Origin: Prauserella muralis
GTDB taxonomy: Bacteria > Actinomycetota > Actinomycetes > Mycobacteriales > Pseudonocardiaceae
NCBI RefSeq assembly: GCF_003202285.1
Contig: NZ_MASW01000009.1
Location: forward strand, 1-64,000
Length of the DNA stretch: 64,000 bases
Reading direction: 5' to 3'
Below the pieces are notes generated by a model. That model saw only the letters and a program-made list of their open reading frames with translations, had not been told where the DNA came from and did not search any database. Made by a program: the position numbers and the translations under genes. This document shows positions 7,803 to 15,596 of this stretch, piece by piece (position 1 is the stretch's first letter; each line of letters opens with the position of its first letter).

Positions 7803-7981
7803 GCAGTTCGGCTACTAGCGTCGTACTAGTGACCAACTATAACTGCAGTTCGTCGGCTACTAGCGTCGATCGGGTTACGCGGGCCACGAGGGCGCTTTGT
7901 TGATCTTGCTTCATGGTGTTCGTGGGATGAAATAGTAGTTCGCTAGTAGCCTCGGCGCGGTTCGCTAGTTGGCGCCTAGTA
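7803..7981. promoter_or_regulatory. Divergent regulatory region with clustered TACTAG motifs
   Basis: The spacer between the minus-strand modification operon and the plus-strand conjugation operon is AT-richer than its surroundings. It holds three TACTAG (7813, 7824, 7858) and two CTAGTA (7943, 7976) hexamers within 170 bases. A 15-base direct repeat, CGGCTACTAGCGTCG, occurs at 7809-7823 and 7854-7868, and TTCGCTAGT occurs twice near 7939 and 7961. AGTGACCAACTA at 7828-7839 recurs inverted at 53516-53527. Likely regulator binding sites, less likely an oriT. No clear promoter boxes were assigned. Confidence 0.55.
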
Positions 7982-8060
7982 ATGATGTGGTATTTCCGTG
8001 GTATCGGTCGTGGCTTCCTGACGTCGTTGTTGTTCACATCGACGCCGTGGGAGTCACGAC

Positions 8061-9038
8061 ATGGCAGCACAATCCGTTTTCCGTCGCGCTGGCGACGAGG
8101 CCGTCCCGAACTCATTGGATATCGCGCGGGACACGTTTACCTGGCTAGTGACCGGGCCGCACCCGATATCGCTGAACGGCCGGCTCTTTCCCGGTCTGCC
8201 GGACCGGCACATTGCGCTGGACGAGGTCCGCGACCGACTGCTGGCGCGCCGGTGCCCGCAGGCGACGCGGGACGCGGTGTGGGCGCATCTGGTGCTGCGC
8301 TCCCGTACTGAAGGAGCGACCTGGACGATCGCCGCGGTCGGGGTCGCACTGCCCGCGCTGACTTCTGTCGCGGCGACCTTGACCAACCGGTTCGCCAACG
8401 ATCCGGCCGACGTGCACGCCGAGGTTCTGCGCGGCTTCCTGACCGCGTTGTCGACCATCGATCTGCGTCCGCCGCGAATCATGCTGCGGCTGCGGTGGGC
8501 CGCCTACCGGTCCGGCTACTACGCGCTCGCCGAGGCGCTGGCGGGTCCGACTCCGGTCGCGCCAGGGTTCCGATCCACCCCGCCGCACGCGCCGTGGGGT
8601 CACCCGGATCTGGTCCTTGCCCGCGCGGTCGCGGACGGAGTCCTGACTCAGACCGAGGCCGCGCTGATTGGTGCGACTCGGTTGGAAGAGGTGCCCGTCG
8701 CGGACTGGGCTGCGCGGCACCAGACCGGCGAGTGGGCGGTCTACAAGGCGCGCAAACGCGCCGAGCTCCGGCTCGCCGCGTACCTGCGCGAGGGCGTCGC
8801 CGAGACCGATCCGACCGACCCGTTGACCGACCAGGTAGCCACCGCAGTGGCCCTGGCGCGACCGGTCGCACCGGCCCGCGACTTGCCGCGGTCGTCACTG
8901 TCCGTGTCGGTTAGTGAGGTCGAGTCGGGGCAGAAAATTCAGGGTCGCGTGTCCAAAACGGATGCGAAATCCGGAGTTCAGGGCTGCGGGACATCCCCGC
9001 GCTCAGCCCGACCTTCGGAGGTGCCCCAATGCGCCTGA
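8061..9038 (+). CDS. Sigma-factor-like or HTH protein heading the conjugation operon
   Basis: This 325-residue protein has two helical, DNA-binding-like blocks. Residues of about 50-150 resemble the core helices of a small sigma-70 protein. A block around residues 190-250 (VARAVADGVLTQTEAALIG) resembles a region 4 HTH. The assignment is tentative. The last 45 residues encode one copy of the dispersed repeat and look unlike a folded domain, so a natural end near residue 280 may have been extended. The stop overlaps the start of the pilin-like gene by ten bases. It is the first gene of the plus-strand secretion operon. Confidence 0.45.
   Translation: MAAQSVFRRAGDEAVPNSLDIARDTFTWLVTGPHPISLNGRLFPGLPDRHIALDEVRDRLLARRCPQATRDAVWAHLVLRSRTEGATWTIAAVGVALPALTSVAATLTNRFANDPADVHAEVLRGFLTALSTIDLRPPRIMLRLRWAAYRSGYYALAEALAGPTPVAPGFRSTPPHAPWGHPDLVLARAVADGVLTQTEAALIGATRLEEVPVADWAARHQTGEWAVYKARKRAELRLAAYLREGVAETDPTDPLTDQVATAVALARPVAPARDLPRSSLSVSVSEVESGQKIQGRVSKTDAKSGVQGCGTSPRSARPSEVPQCA
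8947..8982 (+). repeat. 36-bp dispersed repeat, right copy
   Basis: This is the inverted partner of the copy at 7562-7597, beginning with the identical 15 bases GCGTGTCCAAAACGG. It lies inside the 3' end of the sigma-like gene, in a stretch whose translation looks non-native. Confidence 0.65.
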
Positions 9039-9538
9039 TCGATCGATTCTTCCCCGCCGCGAGCGGACCGCGCAGCGCCCGCCTCGATGGCACTCCGCAG
9101 CCGCCGGCCGAGGCCCCAGCGTCGAGCACGCCGGCCGAGATCACCGGCAGCGAGCCGACCAGTGCTCCGGTCACTAGGCCGGAGGCCTGGGTTCCGGTCC
9201 GTCCCCGCCGCTGGTCGCACGTGGCGTTGATTGTCGAGCTGGCGGTCCTCGCGCTGCTGGCGTCGGCGTCGGCGGCGCACGCCGACACGATGGTCGTCGC
9301 TCTGGCAGATTCGGTGACCACGGTCCTGAACAACGTCCGCAACTGGATCATGGGCATCTTGGCCGGCTTGGCCACGGTGTTCCTGTCCATCGGCGGTGTC
9401 CGATACGTGATGGGCGGTGGCGACCCCGGCGAGGTCGAGAAGGCCAAGACCGCCTTCAAGTCCGCCGGGTGGGGCTACGGCCTGGCAGCGCTCGCGCCGC
9501 TGGTCGTGGAGATCCTCAAAGGGATCGTGGGGGCCTGA
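9029..9538 (+). CDS. T4SS pilin-like membrane protein (VirB2/TrbC-like)
   Basis: This 169-residue protein has a proline-rich N-terminal tail of about 60 residues. A hydrophobic segment near 68-86 ends in ASAAHA and could be a signal or first membrane helix. Two more hydrophobic helices follow near 108-125 and 147-165, with the glycine-rich turn VRYVMGGGDPGEVEKAK between them. That arrangement is typical of actinobacterial T4SS pilin-type proteins. It lies upstream of the VirB6-like channel gene with a 3-base gap, as expected for the conjugation channel. Confidence 0.75.
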   Translation: MRLIDRFFPAASGPRSARLDGTPQPPAEAPASSTPAEITGSEPTSAPVTRPEAWVPVRPRRWSHVALIVELAVLALLASASAAHADTMVVALADSVTTVLNNVRNWIMGILAGLATVFLSIGGVRYVMGGGDPGEVEKAKTAFKSAGWGYGLAALAPLVVEILKGIVGA

Positions 9539-9541
9539 CCG

Positions 9542-11536
9542 ATGGCCGGCACCCCGCCCACGGTTCGCCCGTACCGCCGGTCCGGCGGACCGGTCGCGAC
9601 CGCTGCCGCCGGACGAATCGACGGGGACCGAGCGATGCTCTCCCCGGTCTCCGACGCCAGCGCCGACCGGCCGCCGGCTGGTCGGCACTGGCGCTGGTAC
9701 GCGGGCTGGATGCTGGCGCTGAGCGTCGTCGTGCTCCTGGTCGGGGTCCTCGCGGTCAGCGCCTCGGCGCAGCCGACCACACCGAACCCGGATCCTTGCT
9801 TGGGGCCTGAGCCGCGGCCGATCCCCTGTGCCCCGCCTCCCACACCGACACAGCCCACACTCCCAATGCCGAGCGCGCCCAGCCCATCGACGGCGCCGCC
9901 AAGCACGCCGTGCACGGGTGAGGACTGCATCCCGCAGCCGACCACGCCGCCACCGACAAGTGGCCCGCAGCAGCCCGGCAGCGGCAACGGTGTCAGCGAC
10001 TCGGACTGCGGGATCACCGACATCGGTGCCTGCATCACCGAGGCCATCAACTCGGCGTTCCGCAGCATCGTCGAAGCTGCGCTCTCGCCGATCCTGGAAC
10101 TGATCGGGCACACCGCGCTGTCCACACCGACGATCAGCGACCTACCCGGCATCGGCGAACTCTGGAACAACTCGTGGGAGCTCGTGGTCGCTGCCTACGG
10201 CCTGCTCATCCTCCTCGGCGGCATCGTCGTGATGGGCCACGAGAGCGTCCAGGCGCGCTACTCGATCAAGGAGATCGGGCCCCGGATCCCGATCGCGTTC
10301 ATGGCCTCGGCATTGAGCTTGTTTTTCGCCGACAAGCTCATCCGACTGGCCAACGGCCTGACCCTGGGCATCCTCGGCGACGGGGTCAACGCGCCCTCGC
10401 TGGGCAACACCCTCAAGGACGCCGTCGCCGGCATCCAGACCGGCGGACTGTTCATCATCCTGGTCGGCCTGGTGCTCGTCGTGGTGGGCCTGGGCCTGCT
10501 GGTCGTCTACGTGGTCCGGATCGTCATCACCCTCGTCTTGATCATCTCGGGCCCCTTGTTCCTGATGTTCCACGCCCTGCCGCACACCGACCCGCTGGCC
10601 CGCTGGTGGTGGAAGGCGATCACCGCGACGCTGGCGATCCAGGTCGCTCAAGCGCTGGTGCTGATCACCGCAGTGCGCACGTTCCTGTCCGGCGGCGTGC
10701 ATCTGTTCGGCTCGACGCTGTCCGCGCTCGGCACGCTGGTCGCCGCGATCGCCTTGTTCTTCATCCTGTTCAAGATCCCGTTCTGGTTGTTATCGGCCGC
10801 CAAAGTCAGCTCTGGCCGGTCGTTCCTCGGAGGGCTGGCGAAGGCCTACATCGCGGCGAAGACCTTCGGCATGGTCGCCGGGAAGACCGGCGCACTGGGC
10901 AAGGTCGGCGGCGCGGTCGGGGCGAAGAGCGGCGGCGGAGGTGGTGGGGGTCGCGGTGGCGGGTCGGCAAATTCGCCGTGGCCTGCTCAGGCGCGCCTTG
11001 CGCCCACCCCGGAGATGGTCAACAAGCGGCTCAAGGCGGCCCAGGACGCCGAGCGCGTCCGCGCGGCCCGCCGGTCGCGGCTGCCCTCGCAGACGCCGCA
11101 GTTCCTGCAGCCCTCACCCCAAGACACCACCCACGACCCCGCCGTCACCCCGGCAAACCAGGGACCAGCCATGCCTCCTGAGTTCAGTTCCGCACCCAGG
11201 CCCGCCACGCCGATCTCACCGCCGCGGCGAGGGCAGCGGCCGGGATCGGCGCCCCAGTTCCAAGCAGCCGGTGGGCCGCGTCGACGCGGCGCCACCCCGC
11301 CGCCGGCCCGCCCGATCCGCACCGCGTCTGTGCCCCCGCAGTTGCAGTTCCGACCCGCCACGCCGCCGGCACCGCAGCCGTCGTCGCCACCCACGTCGGC
11401 GTCCGCGCCTGCCGCGCCGGTGTTCCGGCAGGCACAGCCCGAGCCGCGCATCGGCGACGCCTACCGGCGCACCCAGTCCGTTCCGCCGGCGCTGTTCCGC
11501 ACGCCGAAACCCGCTCCAAGAGGTGAAGGGAAATGA
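9542..11536 (+). CDS. VirB6/TrbL-like conjugation channel protein
   Basis: This 664-residue polytopic membrane protein likely forms the inner channel of the secretion machine. Order: an N-terminal membrane helix near residues 58-78, a proline/threonine-rich extracytoplasmic linker to about 155, then at least five membrane helices between about 175 and 435. A glycine-rich hinge follows near 462, and then a long proline-rich cytoplasmic tail. The layout matches actinobacterial TrbL/VirB6 proteins. Its stop overlaps the start of the PrgI-like gene. Confidence 0.8.
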   Translation: MAGTPPTVRPYRRSGGPVATAAAGRIDGDRAMLSPVSDASADRPPAGRHWRWYAGWMLALSVVVLLVGVLAVSASAQPTTPNPDPCLGPEPRPIPCAPPPTPTQPTLPMPSAPSPSTAPPSTPCTGEDCIPQPTTPPPTSGPQQPGSGNGVSDSDCGITDIGACITEAINSAFRSIVEAALSPILELIGHTALSTPTISDLPGIGELWNNSWELVVAAYGLLILLGGIVVMGHESVQARYSIKEIGPRIPIAFMASALSLFFADKLIRLANGLTLGILGDGVNAPSLGNTLKDAVAGIQTGGLFIILVGLVLVVVGLGLLVVYVVRIVITLVLIISGPLFLMFHALPHTDPLARWWWKAITATLAIQVAQALVLITAVRTFLSGGVHLFGSTLSALGTLVAAIALFFILFKIPFWLLSAAKVSSGRSFLGGLAKAYIAAKTFGMVAGKTGALGKVGGAVGAKSGGGGGGGRGGGSANSPWPAQARLAPTPEMVNKRLKAAQDAERVRAARRSRLPSQTPQFLQPSPQDTTHDPAVTPANQGPAMPPEFSSAPRPATPISPPRRGQRPGSAPQFQAAGGPRRRGATPPPARPIRTASVPPQLQFRPATPPAPQPSSPPTSASAPAAPVFRQAQPEPRIGDAYRRTQSVPPALFRTPKPAPRGEGK

Positions 11537-12756
11537 GTCAGCCCGTCCGGATTCCTGCCGACGTCGATCGCGAGGACCGGGTGATCGGTCCGCTGACGGC
11601 GCGGCAGCTGCTCATCCTCGCCATCACTGGGATTGTGCTGTACGGGACGTACACGATCACCCGCGAGTTCGTGCCGCTGGTGGCGTTCCTCATCGTCGCC
11701 ATCCCGATCGGGGTGACCGCCGCGTTCCTCGCGCTCGGCCAGCGCGACGGCATCACCCTCGACCGGTTGGTGCTGGCGGCGCTGCGGCAGCGGATGAGCC
11801 CGCAGCACCGAGTGGCCGCGCCGGAAGGCATCCGCCCGGCCCCCGAGTGGCTGGGCAGACAGGTCACGAATACCAGCAGCAAGAGCCGCGCCCAGGGGAA
11901 GGACGGCGGGGACGCCGCGGCGTCGACGGTCTCGCCGGCCGCGCTGCGGCTGCCCGCCGAAGCGGTCACCGATACCGGCGTCATCGACCTCTGCAAGGAC
12001 GGGGTCGCCGTCGTCGCGGTCTGCTCGACGATCAACTTCGGGCTGCGCACCCCGGGCGAGCAGGAGTCCCTCGTCGCCTCCTTCGGGCGGTATCTGCACT
12101 CGCTGACCGCACCCGTGCAGGTGCTCATCCGCGCGGAACGACTGGACCTGTCCGGGCAGATCGCCGAGCTCCGCGAACAGGCCGGCGGCCTGCCGCACCC
12201 GGCGCTGGAACAGGCGGCGCGCGAGCACGCCGAGTACCTCGACCAACTCGGCCGCGCCACCGACCTGCTGCGCCGCCAAGTGCTGCTGATCCTGCGCGAA
12301 CCGCTGCTCACCACGGGCCCGACCGACGGACTCGGCAGCGCCTCGCCACTGGCCGCGTTGACCGCGAAACGCAGGGCCGCCAAGCAGGCCGCCCTGGTCG
12401 ACGACGCCACCCGGCGGGCCGCCGAAGCCCGGCTGGTCCGCCGGCTCAGCGAGGCGGTCGAGCTGCTGTCCCCCTCGGGGATCGTGGTCACCCCGCTGGA
12501 CGCCGGACAGGCCACCGCGGTGCTCGCCGCGGCCTGCAACCCCGACAGCGTGATCCCGCCGAACTCCGGTCTCGCCGCCTCGGACGAGGTCATCACCACC
12601 GCCCCGGACGACGGCTGGGACGCAGGCGCGTTCGGCCGCGCCGCGTTCCCCACCGACGACGAGTTCGGCGAGGCCGAGGACGCCTGGGATGACGGCTTCG
12701 ACGACACCGCCGAGGACCCCGACGACTACGTCAACTCCGCGGGGAGGTACCGCTGA
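11533..12756 (+). CDS. PrgI/VirB3-like membrane protein with long cytoplasmic domain
   Basis: This 407-residue protein opens with the PrgI-family pattern VRIPADVDREDRVIGPLTARQL and two adjacent membrane helices at about residues 28-70. A soluble region of roughly 300 residues follows, ending in an acidic tail. PrgI/VirB3 proteins anchor the VirB4 ATPase at the membrane. The VirB4 gene follows with a one-base overlap of stop and start, consistent with a coupled pair. The large soluble extension is typical of actinobacterial versions. Confidence 0.8.
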   Translation: MSQPVRIPADVDREDRVIGPLTARQLLILAITGIVLYGTYTITREFVPLVAFLIVAIPIGVTAAFLALGQRDGITLDRLVLAALRQRMSPQHRVAAPEGIRPAPEWLGRQVTNTSSKSRAQGKDGGDAAASTVSPAALRLPAEAVTDTGVIDLCKDGVAVVAVCSTINFGLRTPGEQESLVASFGRYLHSLTAPVQVLIRAERLDLSGQIAELREQAGGLPHPALEQAAREHAEYLDQLGRATDLLRRQVLLILREPLLTTGPTDGLGSASPLAALTAKRRAAKQAALVDDATRRAAEARLVRRLSEAVELLSPSGIVVTPLDAGQATAVLAAACNPDSVIPPNSGLAASDEVITTAPDDGWDAGAFGRAAFPTDDEFGEAEDAWDDGFDDTAEDPDDYVNSAGRYR

Positions 12757-14666
12757 TGAAGACCAAGGACAAGCGCCGCGGCCGGAAGGCCCAGAGCGTG
12801 CAGCCGCCGCTCGGGCGGGCCAGCGCGTTCACTCCGGACGCCATCTCCGTCCGTCCTCGTGCGCTGGAAGTCGGTGGCGAATGGGTCGCGAGCTTCGCCG
12901 TCGTCGGCTACCCGCGCGAAGTGCACAACGGGTGGCTTCAGCCGCTGCTGACTTACCCCGGACGGGTCGACGTCTCGCTGCACATCGAGCCGATCGACCC
13001 GGTCACCGCGGCCAACCGTCTCAAGAAGCAGCTGTCGAAGCTCGAAAGCGGTCGCCGGCACACCAGTGAGAAGGGCCGGCTGGTCGACCCGCACGTCGAA
13101 GCCGCCACCGAGGATGCCTACGACTTGTCCGCACGGGTCGCCCGTGGCGAGGGCAAGCTTTACCGGCTCGGGCTGTACCTGACCGTGCACGCTCCCACCG
13201 AGGAGGCCCTCAGCGACGAGGTCGCCGCGATCCGGTCGTTGGCGGCGTCGCTGCTGCTGGACTGCAAACCGACCACGTACCGCAGCATGCAGGGCTGGAT
13301 CACCAGCCTGCCCATGGGTCTGGACCTCGTCGGCATGCGCCGCACGTTCGACACCAGCGCGCTGTCTGCGGCGTTCCCGTTCACCTCACCGGACCTGCCA
13401 CCGCCCGACCCGACCTCGGTCGGCGCACCGAGCGGCGTGCTCTACGGCTTCAACGTCGGAAGCCAGGGGTTGGTCCACCATGACCGGTTCGCCCTGGACA
13501 ACCACAACTCGGTGATCCTCGGCCGCTCCGGCGCGGGCAAGAGCTACCTGGTGAAGCTGGAGTTGTTGCGGTCGTTGTATCGCGGGATCGAGATCCACGT
13601 CATCGACCCGGAGGACGAGTACGCCCGGCTGGCCGCCGCGGTCGGCGGAACGTATGTGCACCTCGGTGCCGAGCAGGTCCGGTTGAACCCGATGGACTTG
13701 CCGATCCACACCCGCCCGGACGGGCGCCGCACTGCACCGCGCAACGCGCTGATCCGCCGGTCGTTGTTCCTGCACACGGTGATCTCGGTGCTGCTGGGCA
13801 GTGAGCTCGAAGCGACCGAACGTGCGGCACTGGACCGGGCTATCACCGCGACCTACCAGCGCGTGGGGATCACCTCGGATCCGCGGACCTGGACCCGCCC
13901 GGCGCCGCTGCTGGCCGACCTCGCCGAGGTCCTCGCCGGGACCGGTGACCCCGCCGGGGTGGAACTCGCGGCGCGGCTGCACCCGTATGTCACCGGCGCG
14001 TTCTCGGGGCTGTTCTCCGGCCCGACGTCGACCCGTCCGGAGGGACACCTGGTGGTGTTCTCGCTGCGGGATCTCGCCGACGAGCTCAAGCCGATCGGCA
14101 CGTTGCTGACGCTCGACGCGGTGTGGCGGCAGGTCTCTAACCCGGCCATCCGCAAGCCCAGGCTGGTCGTGGTCGACGAGGCGTGGCTGTTGATGAAGGA
14201 GCCCGCGGGCGCGGAGTTCTTGTTCCGGATGGCTAAGGCGTCCCGGAAACAGTGGGCCGGTCTCACGGTGGCCACCCAGGACACCGCGGACGTCCTGGGC
14301 TCGGATCTGGGTAAGGCAGTGGTGGCCAACGCCGCGACGCAGATCCTGCTGCGGCAAGCCTCCCAGGCGATCGACGAGATCACCCGCACCTTCGACCTGT
14401 CTATGGGTGAGCGCCAGTTCCTGCTCTCCGCGGACCGTGGCCAGGGCCTCCTGTCGACCGGGACGCAGCGCGTGGCATTCCAGTCCATCGCCTCACCGGT
14501 CGAGCATCAATTGGTCACGACTGACCCCGCCGAAATCGCCGGGTATTCCGACACCTCGTCGGGAATCGAGAACTCCTTCGTCGAACTCGGCGCGGACGAC
14601 ACCGCGGGAATCGCGGACTCGTTCGACGATGGCAACGCGTCGCAGATCGAACTCGACGCCGCCTAA
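12756..14666 (+). CDS. VirB4-like conjugation ATPase
   Basis: This 636-residue ATPase powers substrate transfer and pilus or channel assembly. The Walker A motif GRSGAGKSY is near residue 255, Walker B (LVVVDEAWLL) near 468, and a Q-rich sensor region (TVATQDTADVL) follows. The N-terminal third is the usual VirB4 membrane-interacting domain. The C-terminal tail is acidic. It sits directly after the PrgI-like gene. Confidence 0.92.
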   Translation: MKTKDKRRGRKAQSVQPPLGRASAFTPDAISVRPRALEVGGEWVASFAVVGYPREVHNGWLQPLLTYPGRVDVSLHIEPIDPVTAANRLKKQLSKLESGRRHTSEKGRLVDPHVEAATEDAYDLSARVARGEGKLYRLGLYLTVHAPTEEALSDEVAAIRSLAASLLLDCKPTTYRSMQGWITSLPMGLDLVGMRRTFDTSALSAAFPFTSPDLPPPDPTSVGAPSGVLYGFNVGSQGLVHHDRFALDNHNSVILGRSGAGKSYLVKLELLRSLYRGIEIHVIDPEDEYARLAAAVGGTYVHLGAEQVRLNPMDLPIHTRPDGRRTAPRNALIRRSLFLHTVISVLLGSELEATERAALDRAITATYQRVGITSDPRTWTRPAPLLADLAEVLAGTGDPAGVELAARLHPYVTGAFSGLFSGPTSTRPEGHLVVFSLRDLADELKPIGTLLTLDAVWRQVSNPAIRKPRLVVVDEAWLLMKEPAGAEFLFRMAKASRKQWAGLTVATQDTADVLGSDLGKAVVANAATQILLRQASQAIDEITRTFDLSMGERQFLLSADRGQGLLSTGTQRVAFQSIASPVEHQLVTTDPAEIAGYSDTSSGIENSFVELGADDTAGIADSFDDGNASQIELDAA

Positions 14667-14713
14667 TCGCAGGAATCAATCCGTATACACCGAATCGCAC
14701 CCAGGGGATACCC

Positions 14714-15547
14714 ATGTCTACGTCATTGCCCATTTCCGCCACCGTTAACCGGCCCACGCGGCTGCTCACGCAAAACAGCGAGATGCGCCAGATTGGCGTG
14801 TGGAACTGGTCGCTGCCGGCCTGGGCCGGCCGCTTGGCTGACGGTCGCACTTACAACACCTGTCCGTCGGCCGGAATCTGCGCGCAGGCGTGCTACGCCC
14901 GGCACGGCACCTACACCTGGCCGGTCGTCCGCGCCAAGCACCAGGCGAACCTGATGTACGTCCTGGACGACCTGGCCGGCTGGCAGGCCGCCATGGTCGC
15001 GGAACTCGGCGCGGCCAAGTTCCGGGGCGCCTGGATCAGAATTCACGACAGCGGCGATTTCTTCTCCGACGCCTACCTTCAGGCATGGCTGGATATTTGC
15101 CGGACTCGACCCGACACGAATTTCTACGCCTACACCAAAGAGGTGTCCCGATTCCGGACGCTCGTCGAGCCTGGCCCGCCGCCGAATTTTCTGTGGGTCT
15201 ACTCGTATGGCGGGACACAGGATGCCGCGTTGAATCCCGCCGTCGACCGGATCGCAGATGTGTTTCCCGACGAGCCTGCGATCGCCGAGGCGGGCTGGGC
15301 CTCGCAGGAAGCCAGCGACCTGCTCGCGGTCCTGGGCCCGCGGCTGGTCGGGGTGCCGGCCAACCGCATTCCCGCCTACCTCAAGCGGCTGGCCGGGCGC
15401 CGGTTCTCCGCGTGGCAAGCCGAGGTCGACGCCGACCGCGCCGCCCGCCGAGGCCGCCGGCACCTGCGGCTCGTCGTCGACAACACCCGCCCCGACCACA
15501 GCCAGCAGCCCACGGCCGAGCCGGCTGACCAGCCGTGGGCGGCTTGA
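14714..15547 (+). CDS. GP88-family protein
   Basis: This 277-residue protein resembles the mycobacteriophage gene product 88 family. It has an N-terminal cysteine cluster, NTCPSAGICAQACYARHGTY around residues 47-66, and the motif IRIHDSGDFFSD near 115, followed by FYAYTKEV. The cysteines may bind metal or an iron-sulfur cluster. The function is unknown. Its placement between VirB4 and VirD4 suggests a role in DNA processing or transfer. The C-terminal 60 residues are basic and probably disordered. Confidence 0.75.
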   Translation: MSTSLPISATVNRPTRLLTQNSEMRQIGVWNWSLPAWAGRLADGRTYNTCPSAGICAQACYARHGTYTWPVVRAKHQANLMYVLDDLAGWQAAMVAELGAAKFRGAWIRIHDSGDFFSDAYLQAWLDICRTRPDTNFYAYTKEVSRFRTLVEPGPPPNFLWVYSYGGTQDAALNPAVDRIADVFPDEPAIAEAGWASQEASDLLAVLGPRLVGVPANRIPAYLKRLAGRRFSAWQAEVDADRAARRGRRHLRLVVDNTRPDHSQQPTAEPADQPWAA

Positions 15548-15596
15548 CCGCAGCTCGCATCCGTCCCGTCGACCGCTTTGCGTGGGGAGGTCCCCG

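Noticed and set aside
7809-7981. A CRISPR-like repeat array
   Set aside because: Repeats are short, irregularly spaced and partly inverted, with no spacers of constant length and no cas genes.
15258-15596. An N-terminal extension of the VirD4-type protein by 113 residues
   Set aside because: It overlaps the GP88 gene in another frame and is low-complexity; the start at 15597 has a clear GGGGAGG.
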